Shown here: positions 20,887-32,009 of the stretch, piece by piece
How positions within the stretch are numbered: the stretch's first letter is position 1
Layout of the letters: each line of letters starts with the position of its first letter
Assembly (NCBI GenBank): GCA_002007465.1
Contig: LNAC01000135.1
Span: 3,303,164 to 3,367,163, forward strand
DNA from: Ailurus styani
Taxonomy: Eukaryota; Chordata; Mammalia; Carnivora; Ailuridae
DNA: 64,000 nt
Reading direction: 5' to 3'
Position numbers and translations under genes: made by a program
The notes under the pieces: model-generated
What the model was told of the DNA's origin: nothing
The model's database searches: none
The model's input: the letters and a program-made list of their open reading frames with translations, nothing else

Positions 20887-22510
20887 TTTTTTAAGTTAAG
20901 GTATGCTTGACATATAACATTATGTTAGTTTCAGATGTAGCACATGAATTGGTATTTGTATATATTGCAAACAACCACAAGAAGTCTAGTTAACATCTGT
21001 TACCTTATATGGTTACAATGTTTTTCTTGTGATGAGAACTTTTAAGATTTATTCTCTTAGCAATCTTCAAATATGCAACACAGTATTATTAACTATAGTC
21101 ATTATACTGTACCTTACATTCCAAGACTGATTTATTTTATAACTGGAAGCTCGTACTTTATGACTCCCTTTACCCATTTTTCCCACCCCACCCACCCCCC
21201 GATCCCCTGTCACTGACAGCCACCAATCTGTTCTTTGTATTTATGAGCTTGGATCTTGTTTTTATTTTAAGATTCCACATACAGTATCCTTCTCTGTCTG
21301 ACTTATTTCACTTAACATAATGACCTCAAGGTCCATCCATGTCATTGCAAATGGCAAGATTACCTCTTTTTTATGGCTGAATAAAATTCCATTGTGCATA
21401 TATACTACATTTTCTTTATCCATTCATCCACCAATGGACACTTCCATGTTATAGGTTGCTTCCATGCCCTGGCTGTTGTTAATAATACTGTGACCACGGG
21501 AATGCATATACCTGTTTGCGCTAGCATTTTCATTTTCTTTGCATAAATATCTAGAAGTTGGAATTGCTGGCTCATATGGTAGTTATACTGTTAATTTTTT
21601 TTTTTTTGAGGAAGCTCCATACTGTTTTCATAGTGGCTGCACCAATTTATATTTCTACCAACAGTGCACGAGATTTCCCTTTTCTTCATATCCTTGCCAA
21701 CACTTGTTATTTCTGGTCTTTTTGATAGTAGCCATGCCGACAGGTGTGATGTGCTCTCTCGTTGTGGTTTTGGTCTATGTTTCCTTCATGATGAGTGATG
21801 TTGAGCATCTTTTCATACACCTGTTGGCCGACTGTATGTGTTCTTGGGGAAAACATCTCTTCAAGTCTTCTGCCTTTTTAAATTTTATTTTTTATTATTT
21901 TTTAGATTTATTTATGTTAGAGAGCGAGCCTGTGAGCAATGGGGAGGGGCAGAGGAAGGGGGGAGAGAGGATGAGAAGCAGACTCCCCACCGAGTGGGGA
22001 GTCCAATGCAGGGCTTGATCCGATGACCCTGAGATCGTGACCTGAGCTGAAATCAAGAGAGTCAGACGCTCAACTGACTGAGACACCCAGGTGACCCTGT
22101 CCTGCATAGTTTTAAATCCGGTGGCATATTTTTGCTATTGTGTTGTATGAGTTATTCCTATATTTTGTATATTAACCCCTTATCAAATATATGGTTTGGA
22201 AATATTTTGCTCCCATTTGGTAGGTTGCCTTTTCATTTTGTTGATGGTTTCCTTTGTAGAGCAGAAGCTTTTTAGTCTGAAGCAGTCCTGCTTCGTTTTT
22301 GCTTTTGTCACCTTTGTTTTTGATGCCAAATCTAAAAACTCATTGCCAAGACTTATGTAAGAGAGCTTACTGCCTATATTTTTTTGTAGGAGTTTTATGA
22401 TTTCAGGTCTCACATTCAGACTTTCATTTTGTGTTAGTATTTGTATATGGTGTAAGAGAGTGGGCCGGTGTTATTTGAATTGAGTTTGACATTTACAATC
22501 AAAAGAATCC
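20887..22510 (-). mobile_element. Antisense carnivore L1 fragment
   Basis: Starting from the 3' end on the minus strand it has 'ttttttttaagttaaggtatgcttgacatataacattatg', then 'aaggtccatccatgtcattgcaaatggcaagatt', 'atccattcatccaccaatgg' and 'gttggaattgctggctcatatggtag'. It continues past an inserted SINE to 'ccttatcaaatatatggtttgg' and 'tcattttgttgatggtttcctttg'. The coding frames are broken. Confidence 0.88.
21896..22097 (-). repeat. CAN-SINE, antisense, inside L1
   Basis: 'tagatttatttatgttagagagcgagcc' leads to 'gagatcgtgacctgagctgaaatcaagagagtcagacgctc' and the reversed head 'ctgagacacccaggtgaccc'. Confidence 0.92.
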
Positions 22511-22516
22511 TAAATA

Positions 22517-22719
22517 GGGTGCCTGGGTGGCTCAGTGGGTTAAAGCCTCTGCCTTAGGCTCAGGTCATGACCTCAGGGTCCTGGGATTGAGCCCCGCATC
22601 GGGCTCCCTGCTCAGTGGGGAGCCTGCTTCCTCCTCTCTCTCTCTGCCTGCCTCTCTGCCTACTTGTGATCTCTCTCTCTCTGTCAAATAAATAAATAAA
22701 ATCTTAAAAAAAAAAAAAA
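22517..22719 (+). repeat. CAN-SINE, sense, mustelid-type head
   Basis: 'gggtgcctgggtggctcagt' continues 'gggttaaagcctctgcc', with tail '(aaat)3 aaaatctt A14'. The words 'aatcctaaata' before and 'gatcctaaata' after form the target duplication. Confidence 0.95.
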
Positions 22720-25144
22720 GGATCCTAAATAATACAGTTGCTCAATCCAGTTGCAAAGGACTATGGCAAGGGCCAATGATCAGAAATAAAATGGCAGTAA
22801 GGCAGTAAACAGTAAACGGGCAGTAAATAGTAAATGGGCAGTAAACCTACCTGCCTGTAGCCCCTTCTAAGGGACTATCCTGCCTAGAACATCCTGATGA
22901 AAATGTGGATCTAAGCATGTTATTCCAATCTAAAACTTGGCCAAGAGCAGATGCTGGCCCCCAAGATAGTCAGGTTAGGTTATGCTGCCTTAACAAGTAA
23001 CACCCACAGTATTAGTGGCTTAGAAGAATATGGTAGGGAGTGGCTGATGAACATGAGGTTATTTCCTGATTGTTCTCCATGTCCACGTCATGCCAGGTTG
23101 GCTTCCTCTCCAAGCTGTCCTCAATTTCAGATAGGTTGAAGGGGCACCTGCCTAGTGGGGCATTGCTGGTCACTACAGCAGAGGAACAAAATGGCCAAGA
23201 TAATACAAAAGGTTGAATTGTCAAATTCAGACTAACAGGAATCATAGATCTTATCCAGTACTAAAATGTATTAATAATTCAAAAGAGACAGGCAATCCCA
23301 AGATACAAAGGAAACATGAAGAAACTTGGGACCACCAGTGTGGTTCTTCCTTTCTACATTAGAACTCATTCTTGTTTAGATTTAAAATTTTAAGGAAGGC
23401 TTCACTTAGAAAAAGGGAGACTTTCCGTTATGAAATATCTACAGTTTAAACCCTAATCATTACATAGCCGACTGACAGTTTTCCAGTGGGTCATGCCCCA
23501 TAAGTGCATAAATTTCAGATTTGTTTACCTTAAGCAACCTAGATAAACCTCCTGCTGAAAGCATCCCCTAGGTGATGATTCTCTATTATCTGTCACCAGG
23601 AGGTGTACTTAGCACATTTACAAACAATAATTCCTTTCTTTTAATCCCACCTACTACCTGGTTGTATCCCACGGAGAAGGAGAACTGGTGGCAGGCCAGT
23701 TGCTTACCTCTTCTTTTCCAGGGATGAATCATCCTTTTAAAGGCTTCTAAGTGAAAATTAAGCACATCACTTCTACTCATATTCCACTGGCTAACGCAAG
23801 TCACATGGCCAAGTCTGGGATCAAGATGATGGGGAAGTATAATCCTTCCTCAGGGAGGGGAGCCAGATATTACTGAACAGTTAGACAGTTGACCACAGGA
23901 AGCCAATCTGCAGTCAGAAAGGGGGACCCTGATATAGAGATTTGCCTTGTATTAAGGTAATGCTTATTCCTGAAACAGATAATTCTCTCAATTTCAGGTG
24001 TTTACACAAAGAATGCTTATTTCTTTTTCACCTTATAATTCAACATATTTGGCAAGTAGCTTTCTACATGGTAATTCAGGATCCCAGTCTCCTTCCATAT
24101 AATTTACTCCCCTACCCCTTATAGCCTTAGAGTGCCCTTCCAGCTGGCTAATGGGGAAAGAGAGGGTAGAGAAGTGAGACAGGTGCTTCTGAAGAGCTTT
24201 GGTTCGTAAGTGAGACAGGCGAGGCTGACCGTACTCCTGGAGCGGTTCGTAAGTGAGACAGGCGAGGCTGACCGTACTCCTGGAGCGCACACTCCTTCCC
24301 AAGCATGACTCTGCGCTGGGAAGGGGACAGAGCCTCTGCTGGAAGGCAGTCATCTCGGCTGTAAGCATTAAAAAATGAGGCTAGAAAGATCTTTCTCTTG
24401 GAAAATTTCAGCTAGCAAACACTACAAGAATTTTCCGATTGGTGATGGAGTTGTAGCTAAAGGAATATACGTTAGAGTTAGGTTGAGTTGTGAATGGGGG
24501 AGGGAGGTAGCAGCTTTAAAAAGAAGGGTTTTTTTATGCAAAAGTCCAAAAATGAGCATTCCAGGGCTGGTATTGTGGCTTGTTCCATAAAGATCTCAGG
24601 GATCAAGGCTCCTTCTATCTTGTTTTGGATAGCATGGCCTCCATTCCCAAGGAATGGCTTCTTCCTGAGCCCCAGTGACAATTCCATGTCCAACTACCTG
24701 TGTATAACCAACAAGACAGAACAAAGAAGAGGATGAAGGGTTCCTACCTCCTGTCATTTTCCTTGAACTGTTCCTGGAAATCGCCCTAAGATACTTATGT
24801 TTTATATTCCACTGGCCAGAACATAGTCCTATGGCCAAATCTAGATGGAAGAGAGCTAGAAAAATGTGGTCTTTATTCTGGTAGGCCAGGCAGTTAACAA
24901 GCGGTAGAGAAAGAACTGCTCTTTTTTTTTTTTTTTTTTTTTAAAGAAAGCCTAATGAATGGGATTGGTCATGAACAGCTAGGCTACTTGCAAGTTAACC
25001 TTGATGAGAAAGAGTTAAGGAGCATTCAGTAGCTTTTCACAGTAAAATCACAGAAAATTTGAACCTTTTCCCGTTCTGCAAAAGAGCATTATAGTGGGAA
25101 TACAGGAGAGAAAGAGAGGTCTTGGCGGAGTAGGGATCTGGGTA
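22720..25144. other. Intergenic with old unassigned repeats and a tandem duplication
   Basis: Two stretches, about 23640-23840 and 24690-24850, share an order of words: 'ctacctggttgtatcccacgg' and 'ctacctgtgtataaccaac', then 'atattccactggctaacgcaagtcacatggccaa' and 'atattccactggccagaacatagtcctatggccaaa'. They are probably two copies of one ancient antisense repeat. A perfect 43-bp tandem duplication lies at 24201-24286 and a T21 tract at 24922-24942. No gene is visible. Confidence 0.5.
24201..24286. repeat. Perfect 43-bp tandem duplication
   Basis: The unit beginning ggttcgtaagtgagacaggc and ending actcctggagc occupies 24201-24243 and is repeated without a mismatch at 24244-24286. Confidence 0.95.
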
Positions 25145-25570
25145 CAATGGAGTATTGGTTTCTTAGGACTGCTGTAACAAAGTACAACAAACTGAGGGGC
25201 TTGAATGACAGAAATGTGTTGTCTCCTGCTTCTAGAGGGAGTCGAAGTCCAAGATCAAGGTGTAGGCAGGGCTGGTTCCTCCCCAGGGCTCTGAGGGAAG
25301 GATCTGTTCCAGGCCTATCTCTCTGGCTTACAGATGGCTGTCTTCTGCCTGTGTCTCCTCTTATCTTCCCTCCACACATGTCTTTCTCTGTGTCCAAATG
25401 TCCCCTTTCTTATAAGGATCATGTCACGTTAGATTAGGGCTTATCCTGGTGACTCTGTTTTAACTTGATTTCTTCTGTATAGACATCTTTAAATTAATTA
25501 CATTCTGAGGTAGTGGGAATTAGGATTCCAACATATCTTTTTGGGGGGGGCACAGTTCAACCCATAACAA
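25145..25570 (+). mobile_element. MLT2-like solo LTR (ERVL class), degraded
   Basis: 'agtattggtttcttaggactgctgtaacaaagtacaac' opens the element. It continues 'agtccaagatcaaggtgtaggcagggctgg', 'ggcttacagatggctgtcttctgcc' and 'cttataaggatcatgtcac', and closes 'caacatatctttttgggggggg' with 'cagttcaacccataacaa'. The order matches MLT2-type LTRs throughout. No retroviral internal sequence adjoins it. Confidence 0.75.
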
Positions 25571-28500
25571 ATGGTGAAGGGAGGGATGGCAAGAACATTT
25601 ATGAATAGCAATGTTTACTATTCAGTTTAAGTGTTCATTTAGAAAGAATATGTTCATTTAGACGTAAACCCCCTCTGTTACCCCAAATCTTCAGCCACAT
25701 ATGTTAGTGGCATTTTGGAGAATGTGACCCTCTGTCTGAGGAAGCATTCTTAGCTGCTTATCCACTCTGCACACTCTCAAAGCAAGCCTGGAGAGTAAAT
25801 GCCCCTGAAGCACTCCTCAGCCATGTCTAGATGATGACAACTTCCTCACCCCTGGTTGGGACAGCTCTGAGGTGTGTCCTTCGGGTCGCCTCCAGACTCC
25901 CCAGCAGCATCAACCACCAGTTGCCCACGGTGGTAACACACGCCGTATTTATTGGCTTCCGTCCGCTCCAGACATCACATCCCCACTCCATCCCTGGTGT
26001 TTCCTGGGGTTACCACTTGTGATCAAACCCTACCTTGATGGTTTACTGCTAGATCTTCCTAAACTTAGACAATAACCACAAATCTGACACCAAACTGAAA
26101 TCCAAGAGCTTTCTCAGTACACTTGGGAAAACTACCTCAATATTCTTAATTAATGCCTATTAATGTCTTTGATAACCCCTTGCAGTGGAGAATAATCTGT
26201 ATCAGAGTCTCTTGTTTCACGCATGGGCTTTCAACATTAAATTTGAAAAGGTGGGAACAACGAATAATTGTATGTTCAAAGTTCATTTTTTTCTTTGCTC
26301 CCTGCTAGCACCTTAAAACAGATGGTATCCATTCAAATGAAAATGAGGTATAAAAGTGATTTTTATTAAAACTAACATTCAATTTAAGTTTTGTTTTATT
26401 ATGCACACCACAAATAACGGAGTTCCTTGTAAATAGGTTTATATATGACATAATTCATAGTTATTCGTGCTCTACCAATTACACTGAAATTATGACTGGA
26501 GTTACCACAGAATCTCAATAATCATTACTATGTAATTTGCAGTTTTCCGGATTGGGGAGCTCTTTGGAAGCTGCAAGTAACTAGCCAATTGTTTTTAGAG
26601 AGTACAGTAATGACAGTTATTACTGAGGAGTTGAATGAAGCTCCTTTTTATGCCCTGAAGATTACTTGATAATTACACTTGATGCTATCATTAAAAAAAA
26701 AGTCAGCAACAGATAAACAGATAGCAAGCTAACTATAATAACAGTCCAATAATGTGGGCCAATATTGTTGGCTGTGAAAATTAGCACAATCTGCCATTGA
26801 TTTTTATTTCTCTAATGGGAACACCTGCATACACAAGTACACTTAATTAGATGGATTGCCTTGCCTCATGAATGGCATTAGAAGAACAATAAGTGAAATT
26901 AAAGGGAAGATTTCTGAGATTTTGTTTATTATGTGAAAGTACAATAGGCCACGAAGATGACTCAAAAGAAGGCAGCCCCCCTCACCTCATCCATAACAAA
27001 CCTGGCTCCATCTTCCCTTCAAAGTCTTCCTTGAATATGGTGCTCTGATCACCCCAACATCTCCTTTCAGTGAGCTGAAACTAGACCCTGGACCAGAATA
27101 GATTACTGTGGCTCACTTCTCAGAAAATCTTTATTTTCTATGGGTGGAGCCCATTAAAAGATTTCTTACATGTAAGTACTTGAAAACAGTATTTCTCCTC
27201 TACCTTTTTCCCTTCTAAACTAGGCCACAGTAAGCTCTTCCCAGACATTTTTTATGCAGAGAAACACTTCTCCTAAGAACGGACCCCAGGCTAAAGTGTC
27301 AGGGATTCAAAGTTTGCTTTCGGTCCCAATAACCTCCTTTTCCCTTTCTCCTCCTCTCACCTTTAGATATTCAGAGCGTGCCTGAGCAAAGTTTATTTTT
27401 ATGATAGGATCTTGGGCCATCCCTGTGGATGTGGAAAGGCCATCCCTTTCCCAGTGATAATTGCTCTGTAAAATTACCTCTAGGGAGTGAATGAAAGGTT
27501 TTCTCCCTGTCTTAAATTCCTCAGTCAGGGCAAAGGCCCAGGGGCTTCTGAAATCTGATGCCGTAGGCTGCACCTTGTCAAGTTACCTTCCTGCAGCTGT
27601 GGGTATAAGCCAGAGAAAGTGCCCACTGTCCCGACTGTCCTGTGGGTGGGATGGAAGGCCCTGCCTGAAAACAGGCACAATGACGGCTTCAAGACAGCCT
27701 TTGACACGCTCATTTGCTGCTGCAGCTCATCCAAAGTAATAGCTCCTTGCCTTTCACTGGTAGGTTGCCCTGGGAACCACCGTATGGAAGTCTATTAAGA
27801 TCTTTTTTCATATTTTGTCTCGCTGCTTGTATTGGCTCCTATTGCTCATTTTAATAAGACTTCTACCAGCCACCTCATTGAAATGGCCCTCTTATATTTT
27901 TATCCAACTGATAAACTCCCAACTGCTTTATGACAAAACCATTTTATTTAATGGTCTCCAAAAGCACCCCATAAAATGCTTCATGAGTCCCTTCTTGGGG
28001 CCATTGTAGCAAGACCTACTAGACTTTCAAAATTCCTGCGGCCAAAGGCTCATGAACTTCTAGTGGACGCCAGGCGGGGGAAATACTACCTGTAGAAACC
28101 CTGTGGGCTGTATGGATGAAGTGACAGACTGATAAGATGGGTGGAAAGGTTCGGGAGACCCACAGGGGTACTGCCCGGCTGTCCCTCTCTCAGGAAACTT
28201 CCTTCCTCACACTTTTCCACAGAGTTAGGCCACTGATAGCTGGATCAGTTCTAGTCCACTGTCTTTCTGGCCTCAGTGGTTGGTGCAGAAGTCGATCTGT
28301 GACTCCCAGAGGACTCTCTAGAGTCTTTTCTATGAGAGCTAGAGCTTGTTAAACGAGCCAGCCCTGAGGCTGCCGGGTGCCCTGTTCCCATGGCCTGACA
28401 AAGCCTGCGGGCAGCCTGAAGAACGAGAAGTCCCGCAGAACAGAGTGGGGGAGAAAGTGTGAGGGAGTACCTCAATAATACAGTTTGACCTCCTGGATGT

Positions 28501-28584
28501 AACTGTGCCCAAAGAAGCCAATACATGTCTTTTTTTTTTCTTAAACTATTTTGAGTGTGTTTCCTGTCACATGCCATTAACAGA
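25571..28584. promoter_or_regulatory. SINE-free 3-kb stretch rich in TAAT motifs, candidate enhancer region
   Basis: No SINE, LINE or LTR is recognisable over 3 kb, the longest such stretch between the genes. Within 26100-26960 the sequence is AT-rich with repeated homeodomain-type words: 'cttaattaatgcctattaatg' words near 26145, 'gataattac' near 26668 and 'acttaattag' at 26841-26850. An NFI/CCAAT-like pair lies near 26757-26775. DLX homeodomain factors regulate GAD genes in GABAergic neurons (established knowledge). Linking this stretch to GAD1 is my inference. No coding sequence is supported. Confidence 0.35.
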
Positions 28585-28690
28585 ATTCGAGCTAATAATC
28601 CCATTCATTTTACAGATGAGGAGCCCAGGAGTCCAAGAGGTTAACTGATTTACCCGAGCCCACTCATCTAGTTAGTAATGCGGCCAGTTG
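28585..28690 (-). repeat. MIR SINE relic, antisense
   Basis: 'ttcattttacagatgaggagcccaggagtccaagaggttaact' followed by 'agttagtaatgcggcc' is the reversed MIR core. Confidence 0.75.
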
Positions 28691-28934
28691 GAAAACAGGC
28701 TTTAAAAGACTGTGACAGGAACCATCTCTTCTTGCTGGGTCAGAGAAGAGGGTCCTGTTGAAGACCATTTGGATGCTGATTCTGTCATCAGCTCTTCCAG
28801 ATCCATGCCAACCAGCTCTCCTTATGTCATCTGAAAATTTGATAAGCAGCCAGGAAATGTCTAAGCCACTACTAATATTCTTAAAACAAAACTGCAGAAA
28901 CCTTCCTCCAAAATGACACTCACCCACTGACGAA

Positions 28935-29142
28935 TTTTTTTTTTTTAGATTGATTTATTTGAGAGAAAGAGAGAGCACAAGAGTGCACAAGCGTGGGGAG
29001 GAGCAGAGGGAGAGAAACCCAAGCGGATTCTGCACACTAAGCAGGGAGCCCAACACCAGCGCTTGATCCTACAACCCTGAGACCATGATCTGAGCTGAAA
29101 CCAAGAGTCAGATGCTCAACCAACTGAGCCACCCAGGAGCCC
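28935..29142 (-). repeat. CAN-SINE, antisense
   Basis: T12 then 'agattgatttatttgagagaaagagagagcac' through 'ctgagaccatgatctgagctgaaaccaagagtcagatgctc' to 'actgagccacccaggagccc'. It forms an inverted pair with the SINE at 29285. Confidence 0.93.
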
Positions 29143-29204
29143 TAATCTTCTTTTAATATAGTTGTTCAGTTGCTTACTAATGCACCTGACTACTGTTATG
29201 CAGT

Positions 29205-29560
29205 CTACACTCTTGCTACTCAAAGTGTGGCATGGAGCTGGTGCGACACTGGGTGGGGGAGGCTCATTAAAAGACAGATTCTCAGGGCACCTGGGTGGCT
29301 CAGTCGTTAAGTGTCTGCCTTTGGCTCAGGTCACAATCCCAGGGCCCTGGGATAGAGTCCCGCATTGGGCTCCCTGCTCGCTGGGAAGCCTGCTTCTCCT
29401 TCTCCCACTCCTCCTGGTTGTGTTCCCTCTCTCACTGTCTCTCTCTGTTAAATAAATAAATCAAATCTTAAAAAAAAAAAAAGATTCTCTGGCCCCACTC
29501 CACACCTACAGAACCAGAATCTGCATTTTAGCAACAAACACACACACAATTTTGCCACAT
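29205..29560 (+). mobile_element. MER5A-like hAT fossil, split by a SINE
   Basis: Left part: 'ctactcaaagtgtggcatggagctgg' to 'attaaaagacagattctcag'. Right part after the SINE: 'tctggccccactccacacctacagaaccagaatctgcattttagc'. Joined across 29285-29482, these follow the order of the non-autonomous MER5 family. Confidence 0.75.
29285..29482 (+). repeat. CAN-SINE, sense, nested in MER5-like element
   Basis: The head is 'gggcacctgggtggctcagt' and the tail is 'aaataaataaatcaaatctt A13'. The target duplication agattctc stands on both sides. Confidence 0.95.
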
Positions 29561-29564
29561 GTAG

Positions 29565-30003
29565 TAGTCCCCACTTTCCTGAGGATTTGCTTTTTGTAGT
29601 CGCAGTTACTGGTGGTCAACTACAGTCCAGAAGCAGAAGACCCTCCTTCCGACATATTGTCAGGTCAACAGCAGCCTAACGCTACGTCACAAAGCCTACA
29701 TCATTCATTCGCTTCATCTCATCACATAGGCATTTTATCAGCTCACATGATCACAGGGGTGAGTACCGTACAGGAAGATATTTTGAAAGGGAGAGAGACT
29801 ACATGCACATAACTTCTATTATGGTATATTGTTATAATTGTTCTATTTTATTATTAGATATGTTAACCTCCTATTGCACCTAATTTATAAATTTTTACCC
29901 TAAGTGTGTATGTATAGGAAAAAACATAGCATGACAACCCACAGTTTTGGGCGTCCCCTGGGGGCCTTGGAACATTGCCCTGCGGGTAAGGAGGATTACT
30001 GTA
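29565..30003. mobile_element. Tigger-like (Tc1/mariner) DNA transposon relic
   Basis: It opens 'agtagtccccactttcctgagg' with 'tactggtggtcaactacagtcc', and closes 'gcgtcccctgggggccttggaac' with 'ctgcgggtaaggaggattactgta'. The two ends are imperfect inverted repeats. The interior lacks a transposase, so it is a deleted non-autonomous copy. Confidence 0.7.
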
Positions 30004-30404
30004 CCTTTAATGAATTTATACATTACCTGCCCCTTATCTAGAAGTCAGGTACTTCTGTTGAAATAAGGAATACAGTTAGTTTGATGTGTCTCTTGTTGAA
30101 CCTGTGCAAACTCATATTAATTGCTATTGATAAAAATATAATAAAAATATTGCTTGGGCTTAATACTAAGTTGCCAGAACTACAGATTAGAGCACTTTTT
30201 TTTTTTTGGACTTTTTTTAAAAACTGGAATCCTATTTGCCCATCTCTAGTCTTTCCAAAACCACCCCTAATATTCTTCCAACACCTTCTTCACAGTTTCT
30301 GAGAGATGATCAAAGGGGTTCAGTGATTTCATTTGCAAGTGTTCGCAGTACTCTGGAACTCATCGAGGTTAGGTCACTTGAGCTAATTTAGAGCATCTAG
30401 GTCA

Positions 30405-30690
30405 CTGGATTTCAACCCCGGCTGCACATTAAAATCACCTGAATCATTAGAAGCACAGCCTTAAAAAGGACCAGTGCTTGGGTCCCATCGCAGGCCAGCG
30501 GAAGCAGCATCTCTGGGGAGGCACGCCAGCAGGGCACTGCTTAAGGACCCCCAGCTGAATCTAGTGCGCCAGCGGAGTTAAGCTCCACTGAAGAGAGGGT
30601 TGAGGCTTTTAAAACTCTAATTCCGGGGACCACCAAATCAGAATCTCTGTGGTTGTAAGCCCCTCAGATGATACTCAGGTGCAGCCAGGA
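30405..30690. mobile_element. MER5-like relics, two adjoining
   Basis: 'cactggatttcaaccccggctgcacattaaaatcacc' and then 'accaccaaatcagaatctctgtggttg' are MER5-family words. The second begins near 30600. Boundaries are uncertain. Confidence 0.5.
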
Positions 30691-30913
30691 CACAAAAGCA
30701 CTGAGATGGGTGCGCCTATAAACTCTTCTCCCTTCTCTGAGCTCGTTTCCTCAGGTCAGAACTTGTCCCATCCTTCTTTTTCCTGTCTGAAGGGAACTCT
30801 CCTTGACGAAGAAATTCAGAACAAAAATAGAAGTTCCTGACGCCCTTCACAGAGTTTGTTTTGCAGTTTTATCTTAGCTATTCTTTCTTTCCCCCTTACC
30901 ACAGTTTGAAATC

Positions 30914-31130
30914 TTTTTTTTTTAAGATTTATTTATGAGAAAGCGTGTGTGTGCGAGTGCGCATGCGTGCACCTGCGCCGGTGGGGGGAGGGGCAGAAGG
31001 AGGGACTCTCAAGCAGACTCCCTGCTGAGCTCAGAGCCCTACTCAGGGACTTGATCCCATGACCCTGAGATCATGACCTGAGCAGAAACCTAGATTCAGA
31101 ACCTCAACCAACTGAGCCACCCAGGTGCCC
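30914..31130 (-). repeat. CAN-SINE, antisense
   Basis: 'tttttttttaagatttatttatgag' and a (gt)(gc)-rich middle lead to 'gatcccatgaccctgagatcatgacctgagc' and 'aactgagccacccaggtgccc'. The flanks share 'tgaaatctt'. Confidence 0.93.
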
Positions 31131-31314
31131 AACAACTGAAATCTTGATTTGACCAGCTTGTCCCTTAAAAAAAACACTATCCAATCCTCATGAAGCCCAC
31201 TATGTCCCTCGTTTTCAAATCTAGAAACATTTATGGGGTAAGCAATTTACAGTCCAGAAGCTTAGTGCAATGTCCTTCCCAGACTTTACTCCACTCCCTG
31301 TCCCCACCTGGGCC

Positions 31315-31465
31315 TGCAGGACGAGTGTGATTGACACCATTAGGCATATGAAGAAACCGAGGCTCAGAAAAACTAAGTGACTTCTTCAGAACTACATAGC
31401 CATTAAGCAACAGAACTATGATTTGAATCCAGGTCTCCTTGGCTCTATAGATCATACTCTTTTTA
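31315..31465 (-). repeat. MIR SINE, antisense
   Basis: 'atgaagaaaccgaggctcagaaaaactaagtgact', then 'actacatagccattaagcaacagaactatgatttgaatccaggtc' matches the reversed MIR body. Confidence 0.8.
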
Positions 31466-31839
31466 ATATGGCATGGTTCCTCTCAAGTTTTGTGTTGTTT
31501 TTTTGCTCCTAAGAATTTTATTTTTAATTAAAATCTTAGATTTACAAACGGTTGCTTTGCAGGTATTGAGAAATTTTCTGGTGTACTCAATTCTTAGCAC
31601 AGATAAATAAGACCAGGCATGGAATATCTATCACTGATTCCCAGATGAGTTATATTAGCATGACCTCGAAGCAGGCAGTCTATTCCTTTCTACAAGTCAT
31701 AGCCACAAGATTGGACCTCGATGTCTTCACATGTTTGCATGACTTTTTTGAGTCATGGAAGTACAGTGCTTATAGACCACTGTATTTCCAATGCATTTTC
31801 TAGCTTGTTAAATAGTGTTTTAAAAATGCTACAATTCCT

Positions 31840-32006
31840 GGGGCACCTGGGTGGCTCAGTTGGTTAAGCGTCTGCCTTCTGCTCAGGTCATGCTCTTAGG
31901 GTCCTGGGATCGAGTCCTGTATCGGGCTCCCTGCTGTGGGAAGTCTACTTCTCCCTCTCACTCTCCTGTGCACTCTCTCTCTCTCAAATAAATAAAATCT
32001 TTTTAA
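31840..32006 (+). repeat. CAN-SINE, sense, with long target duplication
   Basis: The head is 'ggggcacctgggtggctcag'. A near-exact 17-18 bp word ending gctacaattcct stands on both sides, which marks a recent insertion. Confidence 0.96.
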
Positions 32007-32009
32007 AAA

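Noticed and set aside
21539..22018. 159-codon open frame on the + strand
   Set aside because: It is the antisense of L1 running into an antisense SINE.
16291..25570. Full-length endogenous retrovirus between the two MLT2-like LTRs
   Set aside because: Both LTR-like pieces are in the same orientation, but the 8.4 kb between them holds an L1, SINEs and unique DNA. No gag, pol or env sequence is recognisable, so they are independent solo relics.
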